Program-made: the position numbers and the translations under genes | Notes under the pieces: model-generated | The model's input: the letters and a program-made list of their open reading frames with translations, nothing else | Told to the model about the DNA's origin: nothing | Database searches by the model: none | Source: Lactococcus formosensis | Lineage (GTDB): Bacteria; Bacillota; Bacilli; Lactobacillales; Streptococcaceae | Length of the DNA stretch: 64,000 nt | Direction: 5' to 3' | Assembly (NCBI RefSeq): GCF_018403745.1 | Contig: NZ_BOVP01000001.1 | Location: 372,001-436,000, forward strand | Shown: positions 59,281-64,000 of the stretch, piece after piece | Layout: every line of letters begins with the position of its first letter | How positions within the stretch are numbered: position 1 is the stretch's first letter

Positions 59281-61371
59281 GTGCTCCATACTATTTTTTA
59301 TGTCATCATTTTTCTTCTTGCTCTAGTTATTTCAAATATCATCAATAAAGTTTTCCCAAAGTTGGCTCTTCCGCTGATTCAAGTTGTGATTGGGCTATGT
59401 TTGGGCTTTTTAGGTGCATCAAAACTTTTGCAGGTTGACCCAGAATTCTTCTTGGGCTTCATCATTGCTCCTTTGCTTTTCCGTGAAAGTGAAGAGGCAG
59501 ATGTCAAACATATCTTTAAACATACTCGAACGATATTAATGCTTATCTTCCCCTTAGTTTTCATCACAACTATTGGTTTAGGCTACTTAACGCATTTCTT
59601 TTACTTATCTGTACCTTTGGCTGCTTGTTTTGCCTTAGGGGCTTCTTTAGCACCGACAGATGCAATCGCTGTTGCTGCTCTATCCGAAAGATTCAGTTTC
59701 CCCAAGCGGGTCATGAGTATTCTTACAGGTGAAGGTCTTCTTAATGATGCTTCTGGTATCATCTCCTTCCAGATTACCGTTCTTGCACTGGTCACTGGAG
59801 AATTTTCCCTGACACACGCTTCTGCTGACCTTGTAGTCTCTGCAATCGGTGGTGCACTTGTCGGTTTCATTCTGGTTTGGATGAAGTCCTTTATTCTCAG
59901 AATTCTTGAAGATGTCGATGCTCGAGATGTTACAGGTTACCTTATTTTGGAGCTTATGCTTCCTTTATCTGCATTTTTAATTGCTGATATGCTTGAGGTT
60001 TCTGGGATTATTGCTGTCGTCGTCGCCGGAGTCATGCAAGCCAACGGTCTTAAAAGGACAACGCTTTTCGATGCCCAAGTCACAAAAGTGAAAAATACAA
60101 TCTGGAATTTGCTGACCTTCGTTTTAAATTCAACGGTCTTCCTTTTCCTTGGGATAGAGTTACATCAACTTGTCTTTCCGCTCATTGCGGATCCGCTTTA
60201 CTCTACAACATCCCTTTTGTTCATGGTACTACTTTTAACAATCGGTCTCTTTACCCTGCGCTTTTTGATCTTGGCTATCTACTATCGTTATGTTTCTCTA
60301 CGCCGTAATCAAAGCTTTACTGCTTACTGGAATGATATCTTGTTACTTACTTTTGCTGGTTCCAAAGGTACCGTCAGCATCGCTACTGTCCTTCTATTGC
60401 CACGGACAGTGGATATTCCTCATAGCTTGATTATCTTCCTCTGTGCGGCAGTTACGGCACTCAGTTTCTTAACCGGACTATTTGTTTTACCTTTAATTGC
60501 TGCCAAGAAGGTTGTCAAAGTTGACAATCTAGTAAAAATTTCTATCTTAGCCGATGTTATTCGTGAGTTAGAAAATGACTTAAAGCAAGTCACGAAAGAA
60601 AAAGCCCGTCTTGGTTATAATATCGCCATCGACAGTTATCAAGATCGCATCCAAAAACTCATCATCGAGCAAGAAAGCTCGAATACTTCAATTGACTTTA
60701 ATGAATTACAACTGCTTATCGTCCGACTTGAAGCTGAGGGATTGGAAAATGCTTTGAGACAAAATGAAATCTCCATGTACACCTACCGTACCTATCAGCG
60801 CTACCTTCATTCGATGGAACAGTCTGTAGCGCATAATCTGGTTTCAAGTATCCAGTTTGCTTCGGCTATTTCCATCCGTGTGCTTCATTTTCTCTTCTCA
60901 AGAATCATTCGTTTAGACTTCAGTTTCCGTAAAACACGGCCAGATAATGCTACAGCACATCGTGAAATTACCGAACTTTACTTTTCTAATACAGAGTTGG
61001 TCCTTCAAGCTTTAGATAATCTTGAATCTGTTTACGATGACCGTTTGATTCATTACTTGCAAGCAGAACGTTTACGTTCCGCAGAATTTGTTGCCCGTGG
61101 TGGCTATATTACTGGTATTTTGCATCGTGCGCAGCCCAATAATCTAAAAGAAATGATGCGCGCTTACTACCTAGAACGTAAAGCAATCTTTGAGTATGAA
61201 TCCCGTGGAGAGTTAACAATTGGTGAAGCAAAGGTCTTACGTCAAAATGTGAATACCCTAGAGGATTATTCCCTTGCAAGCAACCATCATACATTACTCT
61301 ACGACTTTATTGAAAAGAGGCGTAAAAAGGTTCAAAGAAAAACAAATAATGAACTTTCAGCAAATAAATGA
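59281..61371 (+). CDS. Na+/H+ antiporter, CPA1 (NhaP-like) family
   Basis: A 696-aa protein: about 12 membrane helices in residues 1-415, then a cytoplasmic helical domain of about 270 residues. CPA1 signatures are FALGASLAPTDAIAVAAL, GEGLLNDASGII and FAGSKGTVSIATVLLLP. It exchanges sodium (or potassium) for protons for pH and salt tolerance. The start is GTG 59281 with AAAGGA upstream; no ATG is near. The length is normal for lactic bacterial members. Confidence 0.9.
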   Translation: MLHTIFYVIIFLLALVISNIINKVFPKLALPLIQVVIGLCLGFLGASKLLQVDPEFFLGFIIAPLLFRESEEADVKHIFKHTRTILMLIFPLVFITTIGLGYLTHFFYLSVPLAACFALGASLAPTDAIAVAALSERFSFPKRVMSILTGEGLLNDASGIISFQITVLALVTGEFSLTHASADLVVSAIGGALVGFILVWMKSFILRILEDVDARDVTGYLILELMLPLSAFLIADMLEVSGIIAVVVAGVMQANGLKRTTLFDAQVTKVKNTIWNLLTFVLNSTVFLFLGIELHQLVFPLIADPLYSTTSLLFMVLLLTIGLFTLRFLILAIYYRYVSLRRNQSFTAYWNDILLLTFAGSKGTVSIATVLLLPRTVDIPHSLIIFLCAAVTALSFLTGLFVLPLIAAKKVVKVDNLVKISILADVIRELENDLKQVTKEKARLGYNIAIDSYQDRIQKLIIEQESSNTSIDFNELQLLIVRLEAEGLENALRQNEISMYTYRTYQRYLHSMEQSVAHNLVSSIQFASAISIRVLHFLFSRIIRLDFSFRKTRPDNATAHREITELYFSNTELVLQALDNLESVYDDRLIHYLQAERLRSAEFVARGGYITGILHRAQPNNLKEMMRAYYLERKAIFEYESRGELTIGEAKVLRQNVNTLEDYSLASNHHTLLYDFIEKRRKKVQRKTNNELSANK

Positions 61372-61374
61372 AAA

Positions 61375-61420
61375 TAAAAAAACACCGAGCTTTAAACTTT
61401 GCTCAGGTGTTCTTTTATTT
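61375..61420. terminator. Bidirectional terminator between antiporter and MFS genes
   Basis: AACACC-GAGC / GCTC-A-GGTGTT hairpin flanked by A and T tracts, between convergent genes. Confidence 0.85.
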
Positions 61421-62819
61421 TTTTACGGCCTAAAAGACGAATTCCCGCTAAAGCCCAAGAAATACTTGTTAGAACAAGCGAACATACGAAAGCCATATGC
61501 ATTCCCTGCAGAAAAGTATCTGGATGTTCAGGAAGATAAGTCCTTACATTATAGCCAAGTTGACTAGACATAGAGAGGAACAGGATAATGGTTGCTACAG
61601 AGGTTCCTAGAACAAAAGCCATATTTCGAATCAAGGAATTTACAGATCCTGCTATCCCTAGATACTTACGCTCTACTGTCTCCATAATCAGAGCATTATT
61701 AGGACTTTGGAAAGCACCCATCGAGGCACCTTGGAGTAAGAGAACTGCAACTACCCACCATTGTGGCGAGTCTGCTCGAATCAGAAGATAACCAACCTGA
61801 GAAAGAACAATCCCTGATATCCCCACAAAAGTAATTACTTCCTTATCTATTTTATCTGCAAGTGCACCCGCTATTGGACTCACAATAAGCATGGCAGCTG
61901 GATAAGCCATCATGATAAAGCCAGCTGCACCAGGTGCATAATCCCGATAATCTTGTAAATAGAACGGAAGCAAGATGCTAGCAAACATCGCAACAGTGAA
62001 GTTTAAAAGTGACATCAGCAGACTCAAAGAAAAGAGTCTATTTTTAAAAATCCCCAAGTCAAGTAATGGTTTTTCCTTTCGGCGCTCCGTAAAAATAAAG
62101 CTAACAAAAAGTATAAAGCCAAGAGCCACGCCGAGAAGTAAGAGCGGATTATTCCATCCTAAAGTTTGGCCAAAATTCAAAGCCATGAATAAAAGAACGA
62201 TTACAGCAGTCATTTGTAAACCACCTGATAAGTCAACTTCTTTTATAGAGCCTTGACCTTCATCTTCTGGTAAAGCCCGACTTCCAAAAATCCAAGCCAA
62301 TATCCCTATCGGAACATTAATCCAAAAAATATAATTCCAAGAGGCAATCTGTAAAATTAGCCCCCCCAAAGCTGGTCCTGCAATCGAGCCGACAGATACA
62401 AACATGGAAGTGATAGACATCGCACGCGCTCGACTCTCCACTGGAAAAACCTGCGCCACAATACCGAAGCTTGTTGCCATAAACATGGAAGCTCCGATAG
62501 CTTGGACTACACGTGCAAAAAGTAGGAATGGCAAGCCTAAGCCGATGTTTAGGCCAGCCAATAACGAGCCGACAATAAAAATCGTCCAGCCCCATCTTGT
62601 TACGGTTGTTTTCCCAATCAAGTCTGCAAGTCGTCCAAAAATAAGGATGATTGCACTGATAACGATCAAATAAATTGTGACCACCCACGTAATCTGTGAA
62701 GTTGACACATTTAGCTCACGCGCCATTGTTGGTAAGGCAATATTTACAATCGAGCCGTCTAAAGTTGACATGAGTGTAAATAAACCAATGGTGAGCAGCA
62801 CTTTCGTTCTATTTTTCAT
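61392..62819 (-). CDS. MFS multidrug efflux transporter, DHA2 (EmrB/QacA) family
   Basis: A 475-aa exporter with about 14 membrane helices. Family motifs are LDGSIVNIALPTMARELN (motif D1), GRLADLIGKTTV (motif A) and GPALGGLI (motif C of drug:H+ antiporters). It is probably a drug or toxic compound exporter driven by the proton gradient. A weak purine-rich SD (AGAAAGAAAA) precedes the ATG. No regulator gene is adjacent. Confidence 0.88.
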   Translation of the reverse strand: MKNRTKVLLTIGLFTLMSTLDGSIVNIALPTMARELNVSTSQITWVVTIYLIVISAIILIFGRLADLIGKTTVTRWGWTIFIVGSLLAGLNIGLGLPFLLFARVVQAIGASMFMATSFGIVAQVFPVESRARAMSITSMFVSVGSIAGPALGGLILQIASWNYIFWINVPIGILAWIFGSRALPEDEGQGSIKEVDLSGGLQMTAVIVLLFMALNFGQTLGWNNPLLLLGVALGFILFVSFIFTERRKEKPLLDLGIFKNRLFSLSLLMSLLNFTVAMFASILLPFYLQDYRDYAPGAAGFIMMAYPAAMLIVSPIAGALADKIDKEVITFVGISGIVLSQVGYLLIRADSPQWWVVAVLLLQGASMGAFQSPNNALIMETVERKYLGIAGSVNSLIRNMAFVLGTSVATIILFLSMSSQLGYNVRTYLPEHPDTFLQGMHMAFVCSLVLTSISWALAGIRLLGRKKIKEHLSKV

Positions 62820-62848
62820 TTATTTTCTTTCTATTTACCTACAAAGAG

Positions 62849-62882
62849 ACTAAAAACTGCATCTAATGATACAGTTTTCAAA
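62849..62882 (-). terminator. Terminator of thiI
   Basis: AAAACTGTAT/ATGCAGTTTT hairpin (one G-T pair) with a short T tail on the minus strand, directly after the thiI stop. Confidence 0.7.
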
Positions 62883-62884
62883 AA

Positions 62885-64000
62885 TCAAAGTAAATCGTCA
62901 AATTCATTGGTTTCTGCTTTGTCCCAGTTTTCGCCTGTAATACGGCTAATCATGATACCTTCAACTGCACGATCTACCATACCTTCAACGTCCAAACGTT
63001 TTTCATAGGCTAAAACATTATCCAATTTGGGATTTGTTTTTGGTGAGGGTGGGGCAAATACAGTACAACAATCTTCAAATGGCAAAATTGAAAGATTAAA
63101 AGTATCAATTTTTTCAGCAATATCAATAATTTCGATCTTATCCATTGTGACCACAGGTCGAATAACAGGAGTGTTTGTAACTTCATTAATCACAGACATT
63201 GAACCTAAAGTTTGCGAAGCTACTTGTCCTAAACTTTCGCCATTAATAATAACCTTTCCTCCACGGTCTTCACGAATGCGGTCTACTACACGCATCATAA
63301 AGCGGCGAGTCAAAGTCATCAAATAAGCTTGTGGTGCTTTAGCTTTAATTTCTTCTTGAATCTCAGTAAAAGGAACTTCAATAAAAGTAATCGTTCCACC
63401 AAAAGCTGTTAATTTTGCTGTTAAATCTTTAGCTTTTTTCAAAGCACCTGGACTTGTATAGGGTGGAGAAGCAAAGTGAACAGCCTCAATTTCTACACCT
63501 CGTTTAAGAGCCAAGTAACCTGCAACTGGAGAATCAATCCCACCTGAAAGCATCAAGTGACCGCGGCCGGCTGTTCCTACAGGCATTCCTCCTGCACCTT
63601 TAAGTGTTTCGAAACTAAGATAAGCACCTTCAAGACGAATTTCGACACGGAGAGTGATATCTGGATTTTTCATTTGTACTTTGGCATAGTCAAAATTATC
63701 AAAGACAACATCACCTAAAGTCATATTTAGCTCTGTTGAATCTTGTTCAAAACTATGATCCGCACGACGTGTTGCAATTTTGAAAGTCATACCCTCATGG
63801 TAAATTTCTTTCATCAAATCAACAACTGCTGCTTTGAGACCTTCAATTGATTTTTCAACTTTGATGGATGCTGAAAAATTTTGAATTCCAAAAACTTTAG
63901 TTAGACGTCGCGAAACTTCTTCGTAATCCGTGCCATTTAACTCGATATGGGCGCGATCTCGTTGCGCTGTAATCTTCAAGTCTGTCAAATCAGCAAGAAC
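62885..64000 (-). CDS. thiI: tRNA 4-thiouridine synthase ThiI, 5' end beyond the window
   Basis: The frame is open to the right edge, so the N-terminus (about 30 residues) is missing; 371 codons plus the stop are visible. A THUMP domain comes first, then the PP-loop ATPase motif [16 protein letters not shown], and the conserved Cys in [13 protein letters not shown]. There is no C-terminal rhodanese domain, the usual short form in Firmicutes. ThiI makes s4U8 in tRNA, with sulfur from a partner cysteine desulfurase (NifZ/IscS-like) usually encoded just upstream, outside this window. Confidence 0.95.
   Translation of the reverse strand, partial: VLADLTDLKITAQRDRAHIELNGTDYEEVSRRLTKVFGIQNFSASIKVEKSIEGLKAAVVDLMKEIYHEGMTFKIATRRADHSFEQDSTELNMTLGDVVFDNFDYAKVQMKNPDITLRVEIRLEGAYLSFETLKGAGGMPVGTAGRGHLMLSGGIDSPVAGYLALKRGVEIEAVHFASPPYTSPGALKKAKDLTAKLTAFGGTITFIEVPFTEIQEEIKAKAPQAYLMTLTRRFMMRVVDRIREDRGGKVIINGESLGQVASQTLGSMSVINEVTNTPVIRPVVTMDKIEIIDIAEKIDTFNLSILPFEDCCTVFAPPSPKTNPKLDNVLAYEKRLDVEGMVDRAVEGIMISRITGENWDKAETNEFDDLL

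Overview
The window looks like a chromosomal segment of a low-GC Gram-positive coccus of the family Streptococcaceae, most likely a Lactococcus outside the L. lactis core (garvieae-like; genus placement is inference). The basis is the LmrA-type multidrug ABC transporter, the M42 glutamyl aminopeptidase PepA, VicRKX, the mevalonate pathway genes, the order ssb-ytpR-trx next to groESL, and Shine-Dalgarno, promoter and terminator signals of low-GC type. Nearly all of it is ordinary core genome on the minus strand. There is no prophage, insertion sequence or CRISPR array.

Layout. 1-2.7 kb: the 3'-truncated end of a sugar O-acetyltransferase gene, then pyrG behind a leader that looks like a CTP-sensing attenuator. 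2.6-5.3 kb: truA, pyridoxal kinase, an ECF vitamin transporter S component and a YwlG-like protein, ending in a 20-codon ORF. 5.3-5.8 kb: tRNA-Arg(TCT) with a decayed tyrosine-recombinase relic beside its 3' end. 5.8-8.3 kb: tsaE, a GNAT acetyltransferase and an LCP protein. 8.3-11.5 kb: cdaA-cdaR-glmM (c-di-AMP and cell wall precursor). 11.6-15.3 kb: pyruvate:ferredoxin oxidoreductase. 15.5-19.8 kb: msmK, dagK and ligA. 19.8-23.1 kb (plus strand): a PASTA membrane protein and a divergent class A PBP. 23.1-25.3 kb: lmrA with palindromic operators, and tRNA-Cys. 25.4-32 kb: a beta-glucoside PTS/GH1 gene cluster with an RpiR regulator. 32-34.7 kb: YdcF, a DEAD-box helicase and sodA. 34.7-39.4 kb: mevalonate genes (fni, mvaK2, mvaD, mvk) with a universal stress protein between them. 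39.5-44.2 kb: a 59-aa protein, an orphan solute-binding lipoprotein, and tmk-holB-ricT-yabA-rsmI. 44.4-47.4 kb: vicRKX on the plus strand. 47.4-51.7 kb: groESL with CIRCE, DfsB-like, ssb, ytpR, thioredoxin, DUF4651. 51.9-58.6 kb: pepA, PAP2, two overlapping alkyltransferase genes, pbp1b and tyrS. 58.7-64 kb: a coiled-coil protein, a Na+/H+ antiporter, an MFS exporter and thiI (cut by the window edge).

The most unusual pattern crosses the whole window. Ten genes (truA, the LCP gene, tsaE, ligA, the DEAD-box helicase, a 59-aa ORF, tmk, DUF4651, the longer alkyltransferase and pbp1b) have a -10 box, usually extended TGn-TATAAT, ending only 6-7 nt before the ATG, and nine of them lack a Shine-Dalgarno sequence. 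They look like a class of leaderless mRNAs. Other points of interest are the pyrG attenuator, the integrase scar at tRNA-Arg, tandem hairpins inside the PTS/GH1 operon, and the two palindromes around the lmrA promoter.
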